Part shown: piece by piece, positions 12,370-24,451 of the stretch | Position numbering within the stretch: position 1 is the first letter of the stretch | Layout: each line of letters starts with the position of its first letter | Assembly: GCF_000002595.2 (NCBI RefSeq) | Contig: NC_057009.1 | Location: 2,877,346-2,941,345 of the forward strand | Source: Chlamydomonas reinhardtii | Lineage: Eukaryota > Chlorophyta > Chlorophyceae > Chlamydomonadales > Chlamydomonadaceae | Reading direction: 5' to 3' | DNA length: 64,000 nucleotides | The notes under the pieces: generated by a model | The model's input: the letters and a program-made list of their open reading frames with translations, nothing else | The model's database searches: none | What the model was told of the DNA's origin: nothing | Position numbers and translations under genes: made by a program

Positions 12370-13917
12370 ATGTGGCTGCTCGCCGCGGCGGTGGCTGCGG
12401 GCATAAGCGGAAACGTGCTGACCATAATAGATGTACTGCGAAAGAGGCGACAACGCGAGGAACAGCGACAAGAGACTGACGACATGACAGTAGAAAATGG
12501 GCAGGCCTCAGAGCGCGACGGTGGCAGCGAAGCGAGCACATCGGGGAGGCAAGAATCGCGATTTTACCTCACGCCGTTGACAATGGCGGGAGTTGGGCTG
12601 CTCGTCGTTGCTTTCGGGGCGGCCGTCGCCGCGCGGCGGGGGGCACGGAAGCACAAGTGAGTTGGGTCGGTGGGCTTGGCAACTGGCGGCCTGCCCCGTT
12701 CACTCTCACTGGGACAAGTTGGGGGCACGGTTGCTCTCTCAGGAACTAGAGCAGGGGTCCCAGATCCCGCGCTGGGAAACACGTATGCAGGGCGTCTGGC
12801 GTGAGTGAGGTATATTACGGTACCGCACAACTCGGCGCGCAGCATAACACCCATGGGCCACTGCGTTCTTCTGACGTGCGGACTCCTGCGGCGTACGCAG
12901 GTCCAGCCGCAGTGGTAGCACGCCGCGGATACCACTGAAGGAGCTTGTCCGCTTCCGGGAGCAACAGTGGTTCCTGGAGGAGCTAGAGGTGGGGCGCGGC
13001 CGCGTGGGTGTGCGTGGCAGAGGGCTGGCGCTGGCTGATTCAACTGGATCCTAGTCTAGCCACCTGATCCAGCCACCACAGCGGCTCCAGCCACGTGCGG
13101 CCTGTACGGACCACCCGATCTTCTTGTAGGGATGTACGAGCGGTTTACAGTACTGCCGGCTCGTCCTCTAACTCCTAGCCTGCTCCCCGCAAGCAGAACT
13201 CTCGAGAGGGCGACCCCAACGCCATGCTGCGCCTGGCCAAGATGTATCTGTACGGCCAGGGCTGCGAACGCAGTGTCAACATCGCGCAGGAGTGGCTGCG
13301 GAGGGCCAGGTGGGGGTGGCCGCTGGCGGTGTTAAGACTGGAGCATTTGCCGGGGGAGTCCTTGGGGGCCGTGGGCAGTGTATGGGAACCGGGCCAGCGT
13401 GCATACGTTGTCGATGGCAGATGGCCCCTGGTGTTGGTGGAACGGCTGGTGGAACAATTCGGGCCGGACAACCAAAAAGGATGTTCGGGGCGGGACCACG
13501 CGCATGTCGAGATGCGCTCGCACACGCCAATGACGACACTGACGGCCCCGTGTTGTGTACAGGGCGGGCGGCGTGTACTGCACCCTGGACGAGCTGCTCA
13601 CAGCCGAGGACCTGGACTCCATCCGCCGCCAGCACCGGACGGACAGTGCACGGCGGCTGGAGGCGGCGCGGCGCGGCGCGGTCAGCAGCGCAGCCGGTGG
13701 CGGCGGCGGCGCGGGGATTGGGGTGGGAGGCGGAGGGCCTGTGGTGCGGCGGCCCCTTGCGGAGGTGGCGGACCTGGGGCCGCCGGGGGCGGCGTTGGGG
13801 GCGGGCAAGGTGGGAGTGACACGGCCAGGCATGCGGGGCAGCGGGATGGGGCACCCGGAGGCGGCTGGGGGGCCGGTGGGGCTGCGGATGGACACGGTGG
13901 CTGGCTCCGCGGCTTGA
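12370..13917 (+). CDS. Membrane-anchored protein with one Sel1-like repeat
   Basis: Five exons (12370-12656, 12750-12800, 12901-12988, 13197-13309, 13563-13917) join in frame to 297 residues. The first exon alone seems to end in TGA, but that TGA is part of a good GTGAGT donor. Residues 1-20 and about 73-92 are hydrophobic and can span a membrane, separated by a charged Arg/Glu-rich segment. The fourth exon encodes AMLRLAKMYLYGQGCERSV and AQEWLRRA, the pattern of a single Sel1/TPR-like repeat; such repeats bind other proteins. The C-terminus is Gly-rich and probably disordered. The partner and pathway are unknown. The small second exon (51 nt) is the least certain. Confidence 0.7.
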
Positions 13918-15444
13918 GGCTGAGGTTGGGTTGTTGAATCCGAGGCTGTGTGCTGTTATGTGCGGTTATGTGCGGCCATGTTGGAGGAAGGCTTTGGTTG
14001 GCTGGTGCAGATGGGCCGGCGGGGGCGCTGGGCCAATAGCCACAGCAGTGTGCATTCTTGCCGTCAGGCAGCAGGAGGCAGCAATCCCGTTGATTGTCTA
14101 CATAAAGGTGTGCCAGGGGATCAGAACGAATGCTGGAACTGCTTATGACAATTGGCCTGTGGGGTCGCTTGTGTGTATTGTGACTGCGGTGACTGGTAAG
14201 GAACGCACACCAACCTTGCAACACAACAAGCAACACAACGAGGTCTGCAGTCTGTGACTCTGCATGCCGTACTGACATGTGTGCTGTTCCAGGACCAGAG
14301 GGACATAATAGTCCGTGCAAATTCCGAGGGGCTCACTGGCTGAGACGTGAAGTACTGATGATGACTGGCAGTGCTGTAGTGCAGTGTTTTGATGCACCAT
14401 ATCGCACTTGGCATGAGTCTGTGTGATATCTTTCCTTGCGTTACAGCCGAATTGACGCCAATCATAATCAGGACATCAGCATGCGCAGTGGCGCCACAAC
14501 GTGTCGGCGCCCTAGTATCATCCGGCGCCCACCGGTAACCATCAGCCGTCCATCAACATCCGCTAATTGGCCCTCGCTCTGGCCTGCTAATCCCAATCTA
14601 ACACGCGCACGCGGTCAAGCGTGCAGCGCGCTACTATGCGGGTGGGTCTATTCATACTCTCCGGTCGCGCAATCTAAGCGCCGCTTGGCTCCTCCTGCTC
14701 CTCGGCACATCCAAAGCCCAGCCGTCAATGGACAGCTGTGGAGCCGCACGCCCCGCACGGCACCCCTCTGGCCATGAATGAAACCTCTTTATCGCGGGAC
14801 GTGCAATCAGCGCCCCCTAACCGCTCGCCGTCGAACTAGCCCTTAAATCAATCCTTTTCAACGGCGGCGGGTGCCCTCGCCGGCTACGTGCTCCCCACCA
14901 AGCGCTAAGTATCCTTCTGACAGTCTAAGGGTGTCTATGGGTCTACGAGCACCAGCGAATCAATCGCATCACACCCAAACAACGCACGCACACGACATCC
15001 ATACCACGCAAGCACACCGGCAGTACGGTCACGCACAAGCTCTCTCTCATTGGGGTTCAGGGTCCGACTGCTCATATGCAGAACAGCAGTGCGTTTCATT
15101 GCGTGAGAGGTCCTGGGGGGGGCGGCACGGGTGGCTTAGGCATCAGCAGGGCGCAGCGTGCGCGCATGTGCGGGCCCGCACAGCCGTGGCCGCCCCCATG
15201 CAGGTTGCGGGTGCGGTACAGGTGCCAACACGCCGTCAGCCCACACTGTCAACCCCCTTCTCAACCACGCACGCAGCTGCTGCTTCTCCCTGCACGACAA
15301 AGCCAGGTCCCCAATGCTCAACTCCCCAGGCGCTCTCCCTCCTGCTTCTTAATCACAACGGGGAAAAACGGGTCGAGGCGGCGGGCCACGTCGCCGAGCC
15401 CGCGGTCAGCTCGCGCGCTCGCCACCTCCCAACCAACCCTGCGT
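13918..15444. other. Convergent intergenic region, no gene seen
   Basis: The Sel1 gene and the pherophorin gene point towards each other here, so most of this stretch should be their 3' UTRs and spacer. The open frames are short, rich in CpG-derived Arg/Pro and lack splice support. I see no RNA gene or clear repeat. Confidence 0.5.
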
Positions 15445-18347
15445 TCATCTCCGCGCCGTCATGAGCAGGTTGGGCGTGTACCAGCTGGTCACGCCCACGG
15501 GGCAGCACTCCGCGTAGTTGGAGAGGCCAAAGATCAAGTACTCGCACGCCGCCTGGCTGTTGTATTGAGACGCCGCCGGGCACAGCTCCGTCACGGCGGG
15601 GCCGGTGGTGAGCACCTGGAGCGGGATGGGCGCCGAGGCGGGGAAGTCCGCGGGGTCATAGTCCAGGTCCAGGATGCGTAGCCATTTGGTGGTGTTGGTG
15701 TACGGCTCGTACTGCCATGTGTAGTTGAAGCCGTTGAAGATCACGTCCTTGACCTTGATGTTCTGGTGGATGGCAAAGCTGATCGACTTGATGCTCATGC
15801 CGCCGCAGTCCACGTCCACGCCAAAGTTCTTGTCGGGCGCGCCGTCAAAGTCGGCGGCGGCCGTGGGGTCAACCTTGGCCAGGTCAAAGTTGAACATGGT
15901 CTGGTTGGGCGCCACGCCGGCCAGCTGGTAGCCCAGGCGGTACGGCGTGCCGGCCAGGTCGTCGCGGCAGCCGCAGTCGGGCTGCTCCTGGCCGGGGCGG
16001 GTGATGTCGTGCGGGCAGCAGGTGTGGCCGCTCTGGGTGCCGTGCAGCGCGTACTCGCAGATGAACTTGCCGCCGGCGTCCAGAAGCCAGCCGGCGGGGC
16101 ACAGCTCGTTGACGTAGCCCTTGACCGTGATCTTGAACTTGGCGGGGCGGTTGGGGTCAAAGTCGTTGATGAAACGGTTGATGCCGTTGATGTTCAGCCA
16201 CTTGGAGTAGTCGGTGGCGGGGGTGGTGTTGAAGGCCATGATGCGGTCCTCCCACTGCACCTGGACCACCTCTACGTTCTTGTCTGTGGGTTTAGGGAAG
16301 GCAGGGGGGAGGCAAGCTTCAGCACACAAGCTCATCACGGCAAGGGACGCTACGTTGCCATCGGTGCCACGACACGGCTCTCCCACCAGCCCACGCCCAT
16401 GTCCTCGTGTTCCACCAGCACCCACACAACCCCGCCCTCGCAACCCCAGCTCCAGCGCCCCCCCCCCCAGCAGTTCCAGATCCACCCGCGCCCGCACACT
16501 CACAGATCTGGATCTGCGCGTAGTCCAGCGTCATGCGGTCGCACAGCGCCTCCTCCTCCAGGTCGTAGTCAATGCCCGTCACGTTGACCACCTTGACGGC
16601 AAAGTCGTACGTGGTGCCGGCCTCGGTGGGCGTGGTCTTGTAGTACTCCATGCGGTACGGCGCCTTCTCAATGTCGTCCACGCAGCAGTCGTCGTACGGG
16701 CCGCCCTTCTTGGTGGCGCCGTGCGGGCAGCAGTGCGTGTCCTCGTCCTTGCCGTGCATGGCAAACTCGCAGGCGTTGGGCGAGTGCAGGAACTCGTTGG
16801 CGGGGCACAGCGACGGCACCAGGCCGCGCACGGTCACCACAAAGTCAATGGGGTTTTCCTCGCTGAAGTCGGCAAAGTCCTTCATCACGGGGATGTACAG
16901 CCAGTTGGCGTCGGGGCGCACGCCCTGCGGCTCCGTCCAGTAGTTGGGCACCACGCTGCCGTTGAACTGCACGCTCTTGATGAGCAGGTTGTCGTACACG
17001 GCCACGCCCATGTCACGGAGGTTCATCTGCGCGCAGTCGCCCTTCTCGGGGCCGTCAAAGTCGGGGTAGCTGTAGTTGAGCTTGCGCACCACCAGCTGGA
17101 ACGAGTAGGCGGTGTCCGAGCCCGAGGTGCGGCTGCCCATAAACTTGAGGTTGTAGGGCGACTTTGGCAGGTCGTCAATGCAGCAGAAGGACCAGCCGTC
17201 GGGAGGGGGTGGGGGAGGCGAGGGCGGCGGCGGGGGAGGCGAGGGCGGGGGAGGCGAGGGAGGAGAAGGCGGGCCGGGCGAGGGCGGCGGCGCCTTCACG
17301 TCCGGGCCCACGGAGCCGGGCGGCAGGTTGTTGGGGAAGAACAGCTCGTAGGGCAGGGCGGCGCGCTCCGCGCAGCACGTCTTGCTCTCATCGTATGAGA
17401 TCACGTCGCAAGAGCCGGGGTAGCGGCTCTGGGGGCACAGGTCAGAGGGGTAATTGTAGCCTGCGGGGTTAACACACAAGGCACGCACACGTCAATACCG
17501 TAAGTTGTGTAGGTTGCTCGCGCACTCCTGCGCGCACACGCGTCCCTCTCGCTTTCCCCACATCGAAATTGTCAAGTTGCCAGGTAGCTGCCTACCCGTG
17601 GCGGGCGTGACGATCTCCAGCTGCATCGACTTGAGCTGCGTGGGGCTGACGGCCAGGTCGTAGATGGTCAGGCCGCGCTCACTCACGTCGTGGCCCAGCA
17701 CCCTGCCGTCCAGGCGCACCTCCATGACAGAGGCGTCAGACTCTGCGGGGGGGGTAGGGCGGATTAAAGTGAGCGCGAGGGCCAGAGCGAGGCGATGCGG
17801 AGCATGGGTGGTGCAAATAGGAAAGGTGAGGAAGGGGCAGGGACAGGGACAGGAGGCATGGGTATGGGGCCGGCTGCCAGACTCACTGGTGCGGACGAGC
17901 ATGTGGTCGAGCGGCAGGCGGCAGCAGTCCGCCTTGGGGAAGGGGCAGGACGAGACGTCCAGCTGGTAGATGAAGGTGGTGCGGTCGGTCTCAAAGTTGT
18001 ACCCCTTGAAGTACATGCGGAAGGGCGAGAAGTAGCTGCTCTGGAAGCAGGTGGCGGGGAAGTGCGCGGCGAAGTTGCGCGAGTAGAACGCCGTCAGCCG
18101 CCGCATGCCAAAGTTGCTCATGCCGAAATCGTCCGACATGTCCAGCTGGGCAGAGCCTGCAGGCGGCGGGTAAAACACAAGAGGCTTTGTGAGTGAGGTG
18201 GGCACATGTAAACTGGCACGGACCGTGGGTCGAGGACCCGTTCATCCGCGATGTGAGCCCGCATCCGTGGCGTGACAGCTTACCAAGTGCTAGACCGGCA
18301 AGGAACAGTAATGCCACCGAAGTGGCGAGCACGTCCCGGCGCCCCAT
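15445..18347 (-). CDS. Pherophorin, extracellular-matrix glycoprotein with Pro-rich hinge
   Basis: Pherophorins are secreted Hyp-rich glycoproteins of the volvocine wall and matrix. Exons on the minus strand are 18347-18284, 18156-17887, 17742-17596, 17460-16504 and 16283-15445; all junctions are phase 1 and join to 758 residues. Residues 1 to about 22 are a signal peptide. A first globular domain (about 25-205) contains CFQSSYFSPF and the DCCRLPLDHM cysteines. A hinge of SPPPP-type repeats follows (about 214-248), a likely site of prolyl hydroxylation and O-glycosylation. Then come three tandem pherophorin domains, each opening with a CC/C-x-DDL..SPYNL-like block (CCIDDLPKSPYNL, CCVDDIEKAPYRM, CGCRDDLAGTPYRL). 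Typical pherophorins have one domain on each side of the hinge, so this is an expanded form. The pairing of exon phases makes the model firm; the precise matrix role is not known. Confidence 0.9.
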
Positions 18348-19463
18348 GGCTGACCAAGACTGTGCTACTTTGTACGCGAGGTTGATTGCTGCGTATGCAA
18401 GGCAAAATCAATGCCTGTAGAGTTGTGTAGGCGGCAGGAGAGTCAGCGCCACTTCCACTGACTAGGTTGTCGCGCTTCAGGACCGAGGGACCCCGTTGCA
18501 CCACTAGCCCTATCAGCTCCCCGATGCTGCTGGGCAAAATATTGACGCCGGAGCAGTCTAAGCTGCCGCGCCAGCAGGACTACTCGCTCAGCGACGCTCG
18601 GCAAAATGCTGTAGCGATTACACTGTGCGCGAGACGCACCTTGCTTGCTTCCTAAGCTTAGACTGCAGGCCTAAGGCCTAAGTTGAAAAAGATATACTGA
18701 GACGAAAAGAGGAGCAACGAGGGAGAGGAAGGAAAGCTTGCAATTAGGCCGAACTACTGGGCCTTGTGTGCGTCTATGTGTTGAGGGGATGTGTTTGTCA
18801 CGTATGTATAACGGTGTGACGACGGCCGTGACTTTGGGCGGCTGTCACTAGCTTGAAGCTTAAGCCGGGGCGCAACAAGGGCATTCCATCGCGGGCCGGC
18901 GACGAGGTACGGCACGGCGACCGGTTGCGCTACTGGCGCGCAACTGGCCCCCTTATTGCCCCGGCCTGACACAGTGTTACAGTTTCAATGTTTTTACGAG
19001 CTCTTTGCAGCCTTCAAGAGTGGCGTCGCTGGGCGGAGTTTGCGTCGACTCCACTCTTGTGGCATCCACTCGCACCTGGCCCGACGTCATGCATATTATC
19101 GGCCTCCGCCCCAACTCTTACATCCCATCGGACCTGGCAGCATGTTTGGGCATTGCACAGTATGCGAAGTAAGGGCTCTAGCGGCACACATCATGCAGTC
19201 CCGCAAAAATGGGCCTGCCTCAATGCAACCTGCTCCTCAGAGACTAACTCATTAAACTTGCGCAAACATAACGATAAGCCGCATAGTGGCCAGGCACTGC
19301 CGCGTGATAGGCGTTGGAACTCGTTTTAACTCGCCTTGGCTTGGTTGGTTGCCTACATTTTCGAATCATCCAGCATTTGTGATACTCTAAGAGGTGAATA
19401 GAGCTTGGGGCCACACGTCAAAACAGCAGACGTACGCGAGACACAACCCCGCTTGCGTGGGAG
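18348..19463. other. Divergent intergenic region
   Basis: This is the promoter region of both the pherophorin gene (leftward) and the phosphatase-fold gene (rightward). I see no coding exon. The part around 18660-18830 is AT-richer and contains short oligo-A/G runs; no element was identified. Confidence 0.5.
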
Positions 19464-22400
19464 ATGCTGCTTGAACAACTATCCAGCCGCTCTAGAACAC
19501 AATACGCATTATGCAGTCCCCTGCACCGGCGGCGTTCGGCAAGCCGACCTCAGTTTGCAACACCTGTGTCGGCTTGTAAGCCAGAAGGCAGCCCGCGCGC
19601 CTGTGCCGGCCCGGAAGCCACAGCGACCGCCTCAGCCTCCCGCCGTTCCCTATTTCTAGCGGGCCTAGGCTTGGCAGCCTGTACTGCCGCTGGCCTGTCG
19701 GCGCCGCGGCCTGCTGGCGCATCGCTGGTCCGCTTCCCGTGAGACGGGTGCAGGGAGGGGTCTGGACGTGTGTGGGGCATACTGAGGGCGGCGGCAAGGC
19801 CTTCACCTGCTGGTCAAAACTGTCACCGTGCTGGCTTTGGTGGCTGCAGCAGCCCGCCGGCATAGCAGCTGGATACATGCGCGGGGCATTTGGGGCTGCT
19901 TCCGAATAGCGGAGCGAGAGCTCACGGGTGGCAGGCCCTGACCACTACGTGCCATCCCAACCCACCTAACCCACCTGACCCGCCCACCCACGCACCCACG
20001 CAACAACAGCGCTGACGTCCTGAACAACCGCTACTGGCTGGTGCGCGCGGGCGAGAGCTACTCGGAGTCCTTCGGGGAGCCGCTGACCAACCCGGTGTGG
20101 AAGACGTCGGAGCGGCACGGCCTGTCACCGCTGGGCAAGGAGCAGGTGACGAACGTGCGGGGGCTCGAGGCCGCAAGCCGTCAGCAGCGGGGCGGGGGCC
20201 GGGGGCCGGATCCCGGACGTGCCGGGCTTTTAGGTTGTTGCCGCGGTGGGGTCGGCCACGCGGGATGACGCCGTGGAGCCAGCCGCCGAAGGCCAAGGCG
20301 CAGCTGATGACGCGTGCATTCGGTGCCTGGCGGGCTTCGGCTTGGCCTTGGCTTGGCGCCGGCTCCCTGGGACTGTGCAAGCAACCCTGTCCCGGAACCC
20401 GCAGAGATAAGGCATAACAGCCAGCATGTCGCTGAAGCGCCTCCGACGAGACCGCTCGCTGCGCCACGCTATGTTTGGCGCCACGGCGCAGGTGCTCCGC
20501 GGCCTGACGCCCGACCTGGAGTCCCTGGGCGCCTGCAGCGATGGTTGTTGGCTGTGGCCCAGCATCACACAGAACGCCTACCAGACCGCGGAGGTGCGGG
20601 CGCGGCAGCACGTGTGCCGTGTGCAGTGGTGGGGCCAGGGTTGGAGACACGCCTGCAGGCCGCAGAGTGGCGGGCAGGGACTGTAGAGGACTAGAGGCGG
20701 GGGTGCCATGCGCGGAGTGGCGGCGGCAGGGTAATGGAGGGAGACGTGTTGGAGGAAGGAGGGATGGGGCAGGAAGTCTGGGGAAGGGGTTCGGACAGTG
20801 TGCTGCCTGTGGAGAGGGGACATGTCCTGCGTGACTGGGGATGTTTGTGTCCCGGGTACGGTTGGGCGAACGGGCAATCAGCGGGGGTGGGGGGGCAAGA
20901 GGACAGCGAAGTCTGGTGCAGCCGGTGCGTTCAAATGACTCGCATAGGGCATTTTTGCGACACCACTCTCTCGTTCCTGGTCTTCACCATGCACGTCCTG
21001 GCCCCGGTGTTGGCAGGTGGTGGCCTACACACTGGGCATCGGCCGCAGTCGCATTGTGCCGGAGGTGAGGGATGCTGCTGTGTGCAACAGCGATACACAG
21101 GGGGGTTGGGTAGTGTGGGCTTGATGCCGCTCGCTGAAGCGGGCAAGCATGCAATAGGACTCTGATTTGGCGCCGCAACAGCACAACCGGCTGTATGGAA
21201 GACGATGGAAGGACCCTACTGCCCGCCCACCCCCACTTGTAAGTTAATCGCTTAGCCTTGCACGGACGGCTACCCCCGCGCAGTACTCGTTCCTGGACGC
21301 GCGCGGAGTGGGGGCGCTGGAGAATGAGCGGCTGGAGTTCGCGCGGCGGGTGGTGGAGGAGGGAGACCTGCTGGACGCGGGCTGGAAGCCAGAGAAGGGT
21401 ACGGGCGGGCGCGTGCGTGGATGGGTAATTGTGTGGGTGGTTGTGTGGATGGCCGTGTGCGTGGGAATGTGGGGTGAAATCGAGGCGTGCGCGTGGCGTG
21501 GGATGCTCGCCGCACGCATGGGTGGCGATGATCGTGCATGACAGGCCTGTCGGTTCGCAGTGGGCATAAGCGCTCAGGACAAGGGCCCGGTTATAGAATC
21601 AGGTGTGCGCGGGGGGGATTTATCTTAAACCCAACTAAACCAACCCCCCGAACCAGAGCGCGGAGAAGGTTTGGTTTCAGCTGCATCTTGGGGGTCAAAC
21701 ACGCCGAATGGCTGAACAATCCAAAGGTTTTGACGGCCGTGCGCCGCATGGCCCGTTGCAGGCACGGACGGCACACCGCATGAGAGCGTCAACGATGTGC
21801 TCGTGCGCATGAGGCAGGTGGGTGGGATGGCGGCGTGAGGGTTGCGCGCAGTGCCCCTCCATGCATGTGAACCGCGCAGCGGATGACGCTGTGGAAGGGA
21901 TCCAGGGCCACCCGCCAACAGGCCGCTGTCAACCTTGCTAGCAAGGGTTCCCTGTGTCACTCGCTTCCGGCACCAGGCGTATTTTTGATTGCAGCTGGCA
22001 CGCCAGCCCACGGCGCCACCCACTCCTCTCCGAAGCCTGCCTGCCCACCTCACGCCTCCACGTGTCTCTTCACATGTTTACCACCACCCCCAGGTCCTCA
22101 GCATCACCGAGACGCAGTACTTCGGTGACGACGTGTTGCTCATAGCGCCGGACAGCGACTGCCTCAGTGTGCTGCAGGCCGCAGTGCTGGGCGTGGACCT
22201 GCGGCAGCACCGGAGGTATGCGTTCAGGTGAGCCAGCTGGTGGGGGGGGGGCGGTTATGTACTGGAGAGGGTAAGGGAAGGAGTCAGCACAGTGGCATGC
22301 CAAAGCATGCGCGCAAGCGGAACAGTGCGCGGCGCGGGGTGCTACTTACAGAACAGTGTGACCGGGTTGACCGGAGCCGGAAGGAGCTCCACAAACTACC

Positions 22401-22755
22401 GTATCATACACCCATTGCCCCTTAGGGCGTGCGTAAGAGAGCACAAGAGAAGAAACACGCACGACCCGTTGGAGCGCGGGTGTTCGTGGGGTGCTTGTGC
22501 CCCTGCGAAGCTGCAGCATGAGAGCGGCCTGCCTTGGCGAGGTTCACCCATACGGCACATGCAGTGTCCTGGCCATCGAGTCCCACGCACACACGCGACT
22601 CAAGTCATGGAGTCATCCCTGTTCTCGTGCTGTGCTGTGCTGACAGGCCGGGGGAGGTGCGGCAGCTGCAGCTCAGCAGCGAGGCCTTCGACGCCAAGCC
22701 TGTCAGCTTCTCCTGCCCCGACCCACCCAAGTGCACCCGGCGTGCGGACGTGTAA
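19464..22755 (+). CDS. Histidine-phosphatase-fold protein without catalytic histidines, probable thylakoid-lumen pseudoenzyme
   Basis: Eight exons (19464-19738, 20010-20145, 20492-20593, 21017-21064, 21284-21398, 21762-21817, 22094-22227, 22647-22755) join in frame to 324 residues. The N-terminus looks like a bipartite plastid signal: a Ser/Arg-rich stretch, then twin arginines (R60, R61) before a hydrophobic core and an Ala-x-Ala-like end near residue 86, as in Tat-routed lumen proteins. The body matches the phosphoglycerate-mutase/histidine-phosphatase fold: NRYWLVRAGES, GLSPLGKEQ, SITQNAYQTAE, FLDARGVGALE, DDVLLIAPDSDCLSVLQAA, FRPGEVRQL. The nucleophile motif RHG is RAG here (A105) and the second catalytic His is replaced near P263. 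I remember plant relatives sharing RAGES, which points to an old conserved loss. The role is unknown; binding or scaffolding is inferred. Confidence 0.78.
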
Positions 22756-24451
22756 TCCCGTCCTGGACGGAAGCAGTGCATATCTCTTGTGATTACTGGT
22801 GTGTGTGGAGCCTGTATGTATGTGGGAGAGGAGGCTTTGTTGTATGGCCTTAACTGCTTCTGTTAGGGAAGGCCAGGGTAGTCGCTTGCCTGTGCGTAAA
22901 CCTGCGTGAACGGCTGGGAGGTGCTGAGGGGTGGACTGGAGCGACGTCGACCTGGGGCAATACCCTGCGTCGCAAAGAACAAAGTAGGAGCTTGAGGCGC
23001 CAGGGCAATGCGGCAGCAACGCCCTGCTGTTGTGTGAAGTTCGCCGATGTATGTTGATTATGGGGCAGGCAGGCCAGTCAGGGAGTGGGCGTCTCCTGCC
23101 GCCACTGACCGCCTACTTACCGTGCTGAAGCACCTCGGGTGCTGGTGCGTAGTGCAGCTGGTCGGGGCTTGCGCAAAGGAGGTCTGCACTTGCCTCCTGG
23201 AGGCTTGAAATCCCAATGTCAGCCACAGTACTCGGATTCGTCAAGGGCTCTAGCACCGGCACTTAGTGCATTCTCGGTTCAGGTGCTTGGACTGTGGGCT
23301 CTCGTCCTGAAGCTACTAATACTAATACTCCTTGTGCACCGCTACTGCGCCGGCCTACATTCGCCTACCCTGGATGGCTATCAGCATCAGAGAAGGAAGG
23401 GGAAGGCGAAAGGCACCACACCGGCACATAACCTGGCTTCGCCCCTTTCCAGTCCAGCGTCGTCAGCGCACCCACCCCACCCCGACAGTGCCGCGACACC
23501 AACTTGCAACGGGTGCATGGGTGCATGGTGTTAGGCAGTACCACCCACTTGCCGGACCGGTCTCTGACTTCCCCTGCCCCGTGCCATGTCTACACGGGAC
23601 ACCACAGCAGTAATGGGAAGCGGCGACGACGTTGCCGCCGGTTGGCCGTCCGCGGCGTGACGCGCTGTGGCGGGAGCACGGGCGCACTACTGTGGACCTG
23701 TGAACGTATGTACGACAGCCAAGGTGCATACCGGACCGGATGGTAGTGCCGCGACGGGCAGTACCGGTATGGCTTTGTGCTGCGCAGGTTCACGTCACGA
23801 GAGGCTGTGGCGCGTGTCCCCACGGGTCCTGCGGGCTGCAAGGGCCACGGCCCCTCAAGCACTGGCGGCAAGCCGGTGGGGGTGGGGGGTTGGGCTGCGG
23901 CAATGACGACCAGACTCCAATCCAACCGTCCTGGTCTAGGCTCGTGATCCGCAAAAGAGATGGGTGACCAGCGCCCCTGCGCGATTGGCGGCTGCCGGCA
24001 TGTTTACGGACATACCCCCGTCCCCGAGAGGTCAGGTATTGTCATGCCTGTGGATCTGTACAGCCCTAGCCCTCTTACATGGTTGCGGGCACCGCCTGTC
24101 CGAATCGCCAACCAAACGCAATTTGCTTTGTGTTGCAGTGGCGAGAGTCACGGATGACCCACCCTCATACTGATTTCAATACGTATGCTGATCTGCCTGA
24201 GTGCCTGGCCAGCCAGGTGCAACACACGCCTTGGTGGCAGGACTTCATAGCATGTGCATTAGGTGGCAGTTTGTGGCAAGGCCTACGTGCCGGCCGCGAG
24301 CAAACCAAAACTGGCCCAGCTAGTATCATAAAAAACTTACTACACCAGTTCACCACCCAACCAGCCACACAATACATCATCACATGCACTCACGCGTCGC
24401 GACCATCCCACGGCCTCACGCAGGGCCCCTAAGACTACCGGCGTCATCGCC
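22756..24451. other. Convergent intergenic region, no gene supported
   Basis: About 1.7 kb lies between the phosphatase-fold gene and the stop codon of the coiled-coil gene. Open frames here are short and have no matching splice signals. The 3' UTRs of both genes must lie inside. I saw no tRNA, rRNA or terminal repeats. Confidence 0.5.
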
